DNA of 44,202 bases from Pseudomonadota bacterium (GTDB taxonomy: Bacteria > Pseudomonadota > Gammaproteobacteria > DASZBR01): contig JAJYDF010000031.1 in the NCBI GenBank assembly GCA_021777765.1, positions 1-44,202 of the forward strand, written 5' to 3'. Position numbers and translations under genes: made by a program. This document shows, one piece after another, positions 25,574-34,681 of this stretch. The notes beneath the pieces were generated by a model, which saw only the letters and a program-made list of their open reading frames with translations, did not search any database and was not told where the DNA came from. How positions within the stretch are numbered: the first letter of the stretch is position 1; each line of letters opens with the position of its first letter.

Positions 25574-26581
25574 ATGCCTCCCGTTGATTTATTTTTCGTT
25601 TATATAACTATTGTTTTGGCATTATGCTTTGATTTTAGCAATGGTTTTCATGACGCCTCTAACTCAATCGCGACCATTATTTCTACCGGCGGCTTAAAAC
25701 CGCATTGGGCAGTAATGTGGGCTGCATTTTTTAATTTCATCGCCTTTATTTTTTTTGGATTTCATGTCGCAAAAACCATGGGTACAGGCATAGTTGATCC
25801 CAGCATCATCGATACCCATTTTATTTTTTCCGCTTTAACCGGTGCCATAGTATGGAACATTATTACCTGGTATTCAGGCTTACCGTCTAGTTCATCCCAC
25901 GCTTTAATTGGTGGTTTAATTGGGACTGCATTAATTAAATCCGGCACACATTTCCTCGTATTTTCCGGTATTTTTAAAGTGGTTGCATTTATCGTTATAT
26001 CGCCATTAATTGGTCTTATTTTAGGCTTAATTATTATGTTTATTAATGCGCGATTATTTTTCTATGCATCACCCAGTAAAATTGACAGAGGGTTTAGACG
26101 TTTTCAATTACTTACTTCGGCATTACTCAGCTTAGGCCACGGTGGTAATGATGCACAAAAAACGATGGGAATTATTGCGGTATTATTATTTTCTGCAGGA
26201 TTAATTGGTAAAACATTTCACGTTCCATTGTGGGTGATTATAACCTGTAATTTCACCATGGCATTAGGCACATTATTTGGCGGATTTCGCATCGTTAAAA
26301 CCATGGGTATGCGTATTACCAAATTAAGACCTATCAATGGCGCCTCAGCTGACACAGCTGGCGCATTGACATTATTTTTCGCCACATTTTGTGGGATTCC
26401 CGTCTCAACCACCCATACCATTACTGGTTCAATTATTGGTGTAGGTGCATTGCAAAGATTGTCAGCAGTACGCTGGGGTGTCGCGCGACGCATTGTGTGG
26501 GCGTGGATTTTAACATTACCTGCTGCTGGAATTATTGCTGCGGTTATGTGGGAATTTTTGCATTTGGTTGTTAAGTTTTAA
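25574..26581 (+). CDS. pit: Low-affinity inorganic phosphate transporter, Pit family
   Basis: The 335-residue membrane protein carries both Pit/PiT signature repeats: FDFSNGFHDASNSIATIIST near the N-terminus and SLGHGGNDAQKTMGII in the second half, each followed by hydrophobic segments, with SSSHALIGGLIG and STTHTITGSIIG in the transport core. It moves metal-phosphate with protons across the inner membrane. It is translationally coupled to the PhoU-like gene. Its length is normal for the short bacterial form. Confidence 0.94.
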   Translation: MPPVDLFFVYITIVLALCFDFSNGFHDASNSIATIISTGGLKPHWAVMWAAFFNFIAFIFFGFHVAKTMGTGIVDPSIIDTHFIFSALTGAIVWNIITWYSGLPSSSSHALIGGLIGTALIKSGTHFLVFSGIFKVVAFIVISPLIGLILGLIIMFINARLFFYASPSKIDRGFRRFQLLTSALLSLGHGGNDAQKTMGIIAVLLFSAGLIGKTFHVPLWVIITCNFTMALGTLFGGFRIVKTMGMRITKLRPINGASADTAGALTLFFATFCGIPVSTTHTITGSIIGVGALQRLSAVRWGVARRIVWAWILTLPAAGIIAAVMWEFLHLVVKF

Positions 26582-26668
26582 TTAAATTTCCCTTTTTGAT
26601 TTCTGTATTACTCAATATGAATTGGCATATAATAGAAATAGATATTGGAGTTTATTCACGGGTACTTT

Positions 26669-27784
26669 ATGCCACATAATTCACAAATTGTTGAAGCCAT
26701 TTTAAATAATGATTCTAGAAGCTTGCGTAATGAGTTAATCGATATTGAAGATACGCCAAATGAGATTAACGCCCTCAATGATAATAATGAGAGTTATTTG
26801 CATATCGCTGCACAAAAACTCAATGAGGCAACAGACCCCAGCTATTTATTTATTTTGGAATTATTGTTGGCTAATGGTATTAATTCGGCACTTCGTAATA
26901 GACAAGAAAAAACTGCATTGGAGTTATGTCATTTAAATCAATTAAATTTGCAACCCCCACCATTGATTAGAGCTGCGCAAGTACCCTTGCCTCATTTATT
27001 TAATTTATTACTTAATTATGCTGTCGATGTGAATAAAACAGCAGAAGCCGATTTATCCGCAGTATGTGTTGCTGCAGCAATGACACCTAGTCCAGTAAGA
27101 TTAACAGCATTATTAAATGCACAAGCCGATATTTTTATAGGATATGGCATTGGATTTAATCCATTGGCACATGCTTTAAATAGGCTAGATGATCTTTATC
27201 AAAAAGAAAATTTCAGAGGATCTGAAAAAGATAAAAATGAATTAATAGATTCTTTAAAACAATGCATATCAATATTATTAGATAAAAATGCAGGTATGGG
27301 TTTATCTTTTAATGCATTTCGATTTGCAGTGAAAAATATCGATTTTAGCCGGCATATTTTACTCGGCGCAGAATTTAATGATCGAATTATAACTGAAATT
27401 CCCTCATTAAAAAGATCGATTAGAACAATTACTGATTTAGAGAAGATGTTAAAAACACAACAAAATCCTTTTGAAATATTAAAAAAGATAAAATTATGTT
27501 GTTTAACTATCGCACAAGCCTGTATTAAATCAGATAGAAAAATGCATACAAGAATAAATACTGTCATTGCTGAATTAGATCGTAAATGGCCAGAGTTGAA
27601 AACAGTCATTCTGAATAAAGAATATAAACCTGATGATAGCCCCCCTCGGGATAACAACAAACCGAGTGTCATAAGTAAATTAGTCGGTTTATTCAAAAGC
27701 CAGAATCAAACTAAAGAATCATCCAGTAGTCCGAATATATCCCCACCCAGTTCATCGTCTGTCACCCCCCAATCTAAGGGATAG
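26669..27784 (+). CDS. Ankyrin-repeat protein, candidate effector
   Basis: ATG at 26669 (MPHNSQIVEAIL) is preferred over TTG at 26645 because its paralogue at 30371-31096 starts MPHNQNIIDAI. The 371-residue protein has at least two ankyrin-type units: NESYLHIAAQ...ILELLLANGINSALRNRQEKTALELC (about 40-88) and a weaker one containing LTALLNAQADIFIGYG. A helical domain shared with the paralogue follows (about 205-315), then a Ser/Pro-rich tail containing SSSSPNISPP. TATAAT at 26628-26633 is a likely -10. Ankyrin proteins bind host proteins; secretion is inferred. Confidence 0.85.
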   Translation: MPHNSQIVEAILNNDSRSLRNELIDIEDTPNEINALNDNNESYLHIAAQKLNEATDPSYLFILELLLANGINSALRNRQEKTALELCHLNQLNLQPPPLIRAAQVPLPHLFNLLLNYAVDVNKTAEADLSAVCVAAAMTPSPVRLTALLNAQADIFIGYGIGFNPLAHALNRLDDLYQKENFRGSEKDKNELIDSLKQCISILLDKNAGMGLSFNAFRFAVKNIDFSRHILLGAEFNDRIITEIPSLKRSIRTITDLEKMLKTQQNPFEILKKIKLCCLTIAQACIKSDRKMHTRINTVIAELDRKWPELKTVILNKEYKPDDSPPRDNNKPSVISKLVGLFKSQNQTKESSSSPNISPPSSSSVTPQSKG

Positions 27785-27980
27785 AAACTGTCTCGCTAAC
27801 TCACTTGTAGTCAGGATGTAACCCTCTTGAACCTTTATTTAAAAGAGGAGCGGCAAGGGCGAAACGCTTCTCACCATTAGCAAAATGTTATATATCAGCA
27901 TTTTTCGGACAAATTAATGAATATGCATAAAAAATAACCAGTTACCGACTATACTTCGATTAATAATCGGAACTTTTGCT

Positions 27981-30296
27981 ATGGCTACTACAACCTCTGA
28001 AACATCTGAACAAGTACTTCTTCAGCTTAATAAACAATTATTAGATAGAGCAGCATCCATCTATGATTTTTTCACTGTGAAAAACACGCAAGTAGACAAT
28101 TTCTTGAATCAATTAGAACAATTTGAGAAGAGAAATGCAGACGCTAAGTCGCATAAACACCTCTCTATAGAGGAAGACTTAGCTTTTATTAACATGTATG
28201 GAACAATGAGATCACAATTTGAAAAGAATAAAAAAGATCTCGAACTACTGCATGATAAGATGAAGCTTGATCCAAATTATACTAATGAGAATAAACCTAA
28301 GGTGATAATCCTATTAGAAAATAGATGTCAACAGCTTGAAAAAATTTGCAAGGATACTGATGATAAAATTTGTGACATTATGGTTAAAAAGCTTGAATAT
28401 TCAAGTAAAAAATTAATGAAACTTATGGTTGACGTAGATTATGAAAAAAAATTAATAGCTAATCCTAAATTAGATGTATTAATAAAAATTGAGAAGGAAC
28501 ACATAGAAGCTGCTGACAATCAATTAGAAAAAAATAAAGAAGTGCTCGTTTATCAAGTTAGATTAGATGCATATAAAGAGCTATTTGAAACACATCGTTT
28601 CCTATTAATTCAAAAGAAGATCGACAATATAAAAAATAAAATTGCAACTGTTAAAAATTCTTCTGAGGAAGTTGCTGCGCTTAATGATGAGGTAAAAGCA
28701 TTAGAAAATGAAAGGGATCAGTATAAACCTGATTATGAGAAACTTGTAAAAGAAAAAGAAGAGACTGAACGCAATCTAATAGATGCTACCAAAAAAAATG
28801 AAATCCAGAAGGCTTATGTAAAGAAGCTTTTAACTAAAATGGAACAGCTTGAGAATGAAAATCAACAATATATTTCTCAAGAAGATAGAGCACAGTTAAT
28901 CGAACAAAAACAAAAAGAAGCTGAAGCAAGATATTTTGTAAAAGTCACTAAATTATTAGCATCAGAAAATGGCGAGGAGCAATTCAAAATTTTATGTAAT
29001 TTATCTTTAAATAATAGTTATTTTTTTGGAGATCTCGTTAAAAATAGCAAAGTATTTGTTAAAGAATGTTTTAAACCTAATGATAATAATTCGCCATTAC
29101 CTGATTATATTACACCCTCATCATTTAATTTGTTTTTGCAAAATTCTGATGATGACGTTTCAATTATTGCAAGGATTAAGGAAAGGCCAAAAGCTTTTGC
29201 TGACTTACTATCGAATGTTAAAACTAGTGATTTATAGAATGTTGAGAGAGTCTTAATTAAGGCATATATTGGTTTAGAGGCAGAAGAAAGGGTTCAATTT
29301 AAGGAAAATTTTAAGCAGGTTATAACGCCTGAAGCATTTGATCGATTTTTTAAAAAAATGGATAAAGAAATTGCTAAAATTGATGAGAAGTCTAAATCAT
29401 TATATTCAGAACAAGCTGTAGCAAAAATTAATGAAGCAAAGCAACGCATCGCTGAAGTTGCAAACGAGATAGAAGAAGTTAATGTTCAAATTAAAGCAAA
29501 TCGCTATAACAAGCTTCATGAAGATTTTTTAACAATAAAAAAGCAGATAGCTGAAGAAGAAAAAAAAGAAGTAAAAGATCTTGGGAAAATACAGAAACTA
29601 ACTGATGAAAAAAATGAAATCGTTGCCGCTAGAAAAGAAAGTTTTGACGAAAAAGATGTGCTAGAAAAAAAAGAAAAAGAAATACAAAAAAAATATAAAA
29701 AACTTGAATCTGAAATTCAATTGATTGAGCGTAGCAATGTGATCGCTTTAGGATTTCGAGCTCAAAAAAGAGAAATAAACGATAAAAAAGAATAATATTT
29801 CGAGGATTTGAAGTCAGATAGTATATTCAATGACTATTTTAATCAAAGAGATAATATAAAACCTATGTCAGGCTCTGAAATAACATCAGAACAACTTTCC
29901 AGAAGTGAAAACAGTAGTTCAGTTTCTTTAAATAATAGTGGTCATAATTCATTAGGCGAAGAGCAAACTAACAGTCTCACTAAAACAACAAAATGGGGAA
30001 ATTTTACACCTCAACGCACTCAAAATGCTGAAAGACTAGCTGGGGTTGCAAGAGAGGAAGCACCACAAAGCGTTTTTGGCCATTCTTCATCTTCAGGGTT
30101 ACACAAAAGCGGTTGGCACACAAATAGTAGTCATAATAAATGGAAAGAATTAAGTGATAGCGGTAGCTCAAATGTATTGAAAAATTCAAACAGCGTAACA
30201 CCCTCATCATCACCAAACTTATCTGAGTTATCATCAGACAAAAGTCAACGCAATGACTCAGGATCAACTACTCCAACTAATTCATTTCGAAGATAA
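27981..30296 (+). pseudogene. Long coiled-coil gene interrupted by two in-frame stops, candidate effector remnant
   Basis: One frame of 772 codons runs from ATG at 27981 to 30296, broken only by TAG at 29235-29237 and TAA at 29793-29795. The first segment (418 codons) is a helical, Lys/Glu-rich protein with coiled coil (about 215-320). The second (185 codons) is coiled coil and the third (166 codons) is Ser/Asn/Thr-rich and disordered, with SSSPNLS and ending NSFRR. A repeat spans the first stop: YITPSSFNLFLQ before it and VITPEAFDRFFKK after it, showing that both sides once formed one protein. Segments two and three lack credible start sites. Readthrough or sequence error cannot be excluded. 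Confidence 0.7.
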
Positions 30297-30370
30297 AGAA
30301 ATAGTGTGTTCTTGAATTGATGAATTTATTCTTATACTTTGCTCAAAATAATAGATAAAAAATTGTATTA

Positions 30371-31096
30371 CTACCTTTTCATAAAATTAACAGATTTCTG
30401 ACCAGCTGCGCTTGCTGAGCGAGGTGTGATGGGTGCTGCAGGTGGCGTGGTTTGAGAAAAGAAATTTTTAAATAATTGCGCGACACTTGATCCCGGTTGA
30501 TTTTGTGGCTGGTTATTTATTTCTGGTGCATGCAGATGTTGCTGTGTAGATAACTCATATACTAACCTAGTATTCATCTCAGCAATAATTTTTGATATTC
30601 TCTCAAACATTTCCTTATTATTGCGACAAGTGTTTAAAAAGAATGTGCAAGAAAGTTTAATGATCTGTACTGCTTTCTTCGCACTAGAGCCACTTTTATT
30701 TCTAAAAAGCCAATATTCTAATTCATCAACAGTGCGAATGGATTTGGTGACAGTAGGATTTATTTTAATAAATTGTTTATCAACAGATGCGCCCAATAAT
30801 ATTTTATCGGTTAAATCGATATTTTTAAAATACTGTTTATACGCAGTGAATGAAAAACCAATTCCAGCAAAATGATCAAGTAATATATTAATACATGCGC
30901 CGCGATTGGGATATTCTTGAGTAGAGTGCGCTTCGTCTTCAATTACCAGGCGTCTTATAGCCAGAAGTAAATAGGTTTCGCCATGTTCATTGAGATCATG
31001 AATACTTTGTGAATACTGCAAATTAGCGAGTAATGCTGATAGAGATTGAGAGTTATTCTGGTTGATAGCATCAATTATATTTTGATTATGTGGCAT
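30371..31096 (-). CDS. Shortened paralogue of the ankyrin protein, candidate effector
   Basis: The 241-residue protein aligns with the product of 26669-27784 at its start (MPHN, then a HGETYLLLAIRR unit like NESYLHIAAQ) and over the second domain (CINILLDHFAGIGFSFTAY against CISILLDKNAGMGLSFNAF; TKSIRTVDELE against KRSIRTITDLE). It lacks about 110 residues of ankyrin region. The tail is Pro/Thr/Ala-rich and ends NFMKR. AGAGA precedes the ATG. It starts 20 nt after the dapD stop on the same strand and is probably transcribed with it. Confidence 0.82.
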   Translation of the reverse strand: MPHNQNIIDAINQNNSQSLSALLANLQYSQSIHDLNEHGETYLLLAIRRLVIEDEAHSTQEYPNRGACINILLDHFAGIGFSFTAYKQYFKNIDLTDKILLGASVDKQFIKINPTVTKSIRTVDELEYWLFRNKSGSSAKKAVQIIKLSCTFFLNTCRNNKEMFERISKIIAEMNTRLVYELSTQQHLHAPEINNQPQNQPGSSVAQLFKNFFSQTTPPAAPITPRSASAAGQKSVNFMKR

Positions 31097-31116
31097 ATTA
31101 TTTTCTCTGAATTGTG

Positions 31117-31941
31117 TTATTCTACATTTCTTAATATATCGTTTAATAATACTTTATCTTTGGTTTTTGAATCAACTTTTTTAACAATGACTGCACAATA
31201 TAAACTATGAGTGCCATCTGCAGCTGGTAAATTTCCGGGTACAACAACTGAACCTGCTGGAACTCTGCCAAACGAAACTTCTTTAGTCATGCGATTATAA
31301 ATGCGCGTGCTTTGCCCAATAAATACACCCATAGAAATCACAGAGCCTTCTTCAACAATAACGCCTTCAACAATTTCAGATCGTGCACCGATAAAACAAT
31401 TGTCTTCAATAATGGTTGGATTGGCTTGCAAGGGTTCTAAAACACCGCCAATTCCAGCGCCGCCAGAAAGATGTACATTTTTGCCGATTTGCGCGCATGA
31501 ACCTACAGTGGCCCATGTATCTACTAAAACACCACTATCAATATAAGCGCCAATATTGATAAAAGAAGGCATTAACACGGTATTGGGTGATATATAACTG
31601 CCCTTACGCACACAGGTGCCAGGTACAATCCTCACCCCGGTTTGATTTAACGCAGCAGCAGACATATCCACATATTTCATAGGAATTTTGTCAAAATATT
31701 GCGTATAGCCGCTTTCAAATAATTGGTTATCATTAATGCGGAAAAATAATAACACGGCTTTTTTAATCCATTGATGCGTGATCCAATTACCATCTACTTT
31801 TTCGGCAACCCGTAATTCACCTTTATCTAGTGAATCGATGACATGGTAAATGGCGTCTTTTGTTTGTGTATCTACTGTGGTAAGTGATAAATTTGCACGA
31901 TTTTCATAGGTATGGTTGATAATTGAAATGATGTCAGACAT
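31117..31941 (-). CDS. dapD: Tetrahydrodipicolinate N-succinyltransferase
   Basis: The 274-residue protein is a normal-length DapD: an N-terminal helical domain ([13 protein letters not shown]), then a left-handed beta-helix of hexapeptide repeats ([53 protein letters not shown] and on). It transfers succinyl from succinyl-CoA in the lysine/diaminopimelate pathway that feeds peptidoglycan. AGGAG lies upstream of the ATG. An ankyrin-paralogue gene follows closely on the same strand. Confidence 0.96.
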   Translation of the reverse strand: MSDIISIINHTYENRANLSLTTVDTQTKDAIYHVIDSLDKGELRVAEKVDGNWITHQWIKKAVLLFFRINDNQLFESGYTQYFDKIPMKYVDMSAAALNQTGVRIVPGTCVRKGSYISPNTVLMPSFINIGAYIDSGVLVDTWATVGSCAQIGKNVHLSGGAGIGGVLEPLQANPTIIEDNCFIGARSEIVEGVIVEEGSVISMGVFIGQSTRIYNRMTKEVSFGRVPAGSVVVPGNLPAADGTHSLYCAVIVKKVDSKTKDKVLLNDILRNVE

Positions 31942-32001
31942 GGATACGTCTCCTAATACGGTATAGGCGGAAATGAAAGCGATTCATTAATTTTATCAAT
32001 T

Positions 32002-32197
32002 GTAGCCTGGGTGGAGCAATTGAAAATTATATTAGTACAACATAATTTAGGATTTATTGATAATTTTGATTAAAAACTACTGCGTAACCCGGGGAATTAA
32101 TATTTCCCGGGTTGCGCCATTGTTTAAAATAGATATTGAGGTCAGTGTCCAACATAATAACACTATTCAATATTTTTATTTGCTCTACCCAGGCTAC
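32002..32197. repeat. REPIN-like element, GTAGCCTGGGT family
   Basis: The element runs from GTAGCCTGGGTGGAGC to its inverted copy GCTCTACCCAGGCTAC. Its exact centre (32099/32100) lies within the palindrome 32082-32117, built on AACCCGGG and CCCGGGTT. Each half therefore folds as a REP hairpin with an AT-rich loop, and the halves pair with each other. The whole lies in the 378-bp gap before the phosphatase gene. Confidence 0.8.
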
Positions 32198-32255
32198 GTG
32201 TTCTAACTTAATAAAATGTATAATTCAAATAATTAAAATGATTTATTATCCGCAT

Positions 32256-32283
32256 TTGAGGATATCAAATCGTACATTATACT
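32256..32283 (+). promoter_or_regulatory. Promoter of the tyrosine-phosphatase-like gene
   Basis: TTGAGG (32256-32261) and TATACT (32278-32283) are separated by 16 bp, 36 nt before the start codon. Confidence 0.5.
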
Positions 32284-32319
32284 TTAATAATAAAATAATG
32301 TTTTATCAGGAGCCTAACT

Positions 32320-34410
32320 ATGGCCAAACCGAACGAACAAATACAAGACGAAATCGACAGACAAAAAAAAGCATTTGCACTCACATTTTTATCATTTTCT
32401 CAAGAAGACCCTTATACTAAACAGCGCACCAGTGTCCTAACCGAATATAAAAGTAAATTAATTTCATTAAGAAAACAGGCAAATGAATTAGGCATCTTGC
32501 CACAGTATGCAAAACAATTAGATGAGTTGCAGTATAAATATGAATGTAATACTCATCATATTTTAGAAAATATTGACCCCAACAATTTATATCAAGGAAA
32601 AGCAAGATTTAATAATAATAGTGGGTTTAAAGATAAAATTATCGAGCATTATAACGCTAACTATAATCCCGTCTCTGCACATGTTTTAGCAGAAGGGCCT
32701 GAAACAGAAAGTGATGCGGTTCGTTTTTTTGAAAATTTATTATTTAATCCCCGCTTTGGGCAACAAATGCCTACAGATATTCTAGTGGCAGGTGAATTAA
32801 CTCATCATTCTAGTGATTCATTTTTCCCTTATTTTAAGCATCCTATTAATTATTCAAGAGATGGACATGTTGTTAAAACCACCATTACAGATTTAAATCC
32901 GGATGGCCAATTAAGTGGAATATCGCACTATGAAATTAATATCCAATTTGATGGTAAACAAAAAACAATAAGAGTCCATCATATTAATAAATTTCCCGAT
33001 CATGATTTACCACAATTAGAGCCGCTCGATTATTTAGCTTTACTTGAAATGTTTCAAAATTCGCGAGCAACGGGATTAATTACGCATTGTCGTGCAGGAT
33101 TGGGTAGAACAGGCATGATGGAATTGGCCTATTTGTCATTTATTAATCGTGATAAATTTTTTAATAAAGATGGCACGGTGAATTATGCTGCATTCACTGA
33201 TGAATTAGTGACAATGAGAACTCATGTACGACCCAGGATTGTGCAAGGCATTAAACAAGGTATGAAGGCTATCGAAATTGGCCAAAAATTGATTCAATTA
33301 TATTTAACATTAAAATCAGCACATGAAGAATTGCAACAAAAAAGTTATCTCGGTGATAAACACGCTTTTGATAAACTATTAAATTATTATCAAACTGGTA
33401 AACCAGCTTTTGAATATCCCAAGGTCAGAGAAAATGATTTCATTGCTTGGTCTGGTAAAATAATAGCATCAGAAAAAATTTCTGAAAATTCTAAACAAGC
33501 ACTGCATAAAGAAATTGAATTTAGAAATCAGATTAAATTAATTCTTGATAATCCTCATCCACAAGATCATTTAGAGAAATTATCTCAGCAAGATAGTGCT
33601 AATGCGATTAGAATATTGTGCGATAGTCAACTATCCGAACGTCTTGGCATGGATAAATGTATAGGTATTATTTTTCATTTTCAAAATCAGCGAGAATTAT
33701 TTTTTCACCATCAGGTTAAACAAGATTATTTAATCGCGCTCACAACCTATGCATTAAGAAATGTTACTAACGCCAAACAGTGTTTGATGAGTGATAATCT
33801 GAGAGAAATGATAGATAAAAGAGCAATATTATCAAAATATATAAGTGAACCACAGTTTTATGCATCAATGTCATTAGAACAATTAAGAAGAGTTTCTGGG
33901 AATTTTGATTTTTTAGCGAGGTTTACTGATTGTACGCAGGCGGTTAGTCCTGATGTGCTAAAAAAAGCGGAAGAATTTTATAGCAGTGGGCAATTAACTG
34001 CGCCAGAAACTGAAAGTGTAAAAAGATTTTTGACATTACAATATGCGATTAAACAAGTTCTTAATGAAAAAGGCAGTCAATCAGCATTTGTTACAGCAAT
34101 CAATTTTGAAGGTAATAATGTGAATTTGTTGATTTCTATCAGAGTAAACAATTACACGGAAAATCATCTTAAAATGCAATTATCACATGCTGAACTAGAA
34201 AAAAGAGCAAATGCATATCGACAATTACCAGCGCCACCAATGGTTCAAAATGTCGCAAGTCAAGCTACATCCAATCGACATGAGCTGAGACATCAACAAC
34301 ATTTGTTAATGATGCAGAAACGTGCGGCTAGTGCTACTAGTAGAAATACAGAAAATGCTGATCATGATCAAGAAAAATTAAAGAATAGACCAGGCATAGA
34401 TGGGAAATAA
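32320..34410 (+). CDS. Tyrosine-phosphatase-like protein, candidate effector
   Basis: The 696-residue protein starts at an ATG with AGGAG 8 nt upstream. It carries a eukaryote-like PTP domain (about 120-320): general-acid loop FPDHDLP with Asp227 (WPD in most members), phosphate loop HCRAGLGRTG with Cys257 and Arg263, and a glutamine loop MRTHVRPRIVQGIKQ with Gln309 and Gln313. All catalytic residues are present, so it should remove phosphate from phosphotyrosine or a phosphoinositide. The long C-terminal half (330-640) is helical and unassigned, and the end is Arg/Gln/Asn-rich. No signal peptide. The resemblance is to injected bacterial PTPs such as YopH and SptP; secretion is inferred. Confidence 0.87.
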   Translation: MAKPNEQIQDEIDRQKKAFALTFLSFSQEDPYTKQRTSVLTEYKSKLISLRKQANELGILPQYAKQLDELQYKYECNTHHILENIDPNNLYQGKARFNNNSGFKDKIIEHYNANYNPVSAHVLAEGPETESDAVRFFENLLFNPRFGQQMPTDILVAGELTHHSSDSFFPYFKHPINYSRDGHVVKTTITDLNPDGQLSGISHYEINIQFDGKQKTIRVHHINKFPDHDLPQLEPLDYLALLEMFQNSRATGLITHCRAGLGRTGMMELAYLSFINRDKFFNKDGTVNYAAFTDELVTMRTHVRPRIVQGIKQGMKAIEIGQKLIQLYLTLKSAHEELQQKSYLGDKHAFDKLLNYYQTGKPAFEYPKVRENDFIAWSGKIIASEKISENSKQALHKEIEFRNQIKLILDNPHPQDHLEKLSQQDSANAIRILCDSQLSERLGMDKCIGIIFHFQNQRELFFHHQVKQDYLIALTTYALRNVTNAKQCLMSDNLREMIDKRAILSKYISEPQFYASMSLEQLRRVSGNFDFLARFTDCTQAVSPDVLKKAEEFYSSGQLTAPETESVKRFLTLQYAIKQVLNEKGSQSAFVTAINFEGNNVNLLISIRVNNYTENHLKMQLSHAELEKRANAYRQLPAPPMVQNVASQATSNRHELRHQQHLLMMQKRAASATSRNTENADHDQEKLKNRPGIDGK

Positions 34411-34469
34411 ATTACAATCTTGATTGAAATATTATTTTCGATAATTTAATCACCTACCGATTTAAGAAT

Positions 34470-34668
34470 GCAGTCTGGGTGCAGCCAAGTAAAGATGTAA
34501 TAAATTCCACTTTAATATTAATCTTGTGTGAAGATACTTTTTTCTACTGGCGAAACCCGGGAAATAATTTATAAATTTCCTGGGTTACGCCAGTATTTTT
34601 AATTGATTTTTTTATATTTCTATTATCTCACACTATTATATTCCATCATTTGGCTGCACCCAGGCTAC
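34470..34668. repeat. REPIN-like element, GTAGCCTGGGT family
   Basis: The left end (GCAGTCTGGGTGCAGCC) has lost the exact GTAG, while the right end GGCTGCACCCAGGCTAC is intact. The central palindrome 34549-34591 (GGCGAAACCCGGG to CCTGGGTTACGCC) is at the middle of the element. Same architecture and length (about 199 bp) as 32002-32197. It fills the gap between the convergent phosphatase and serA genes. Confidence 0.82.
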
Positions 34669-34681
34669 ATTTTAATAAATA

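Noticed and set aside
26570..26589. PmrA-like TTAA-N7-TTAA at the end of pit, before the ankyrin gene
   Set aside because: The spacing of TTAA cores fits, but it overlaps the pit stop codon, the half-sites are poor and TATAAT lies 38 nt further on instead of 7.
32136..32420. Plus-strand frame overlapping the start of the phosphatase gene
   Set aside because: It runs through a REPIN-like element and a promoter in another frame and lacks a ribosome-binding site.
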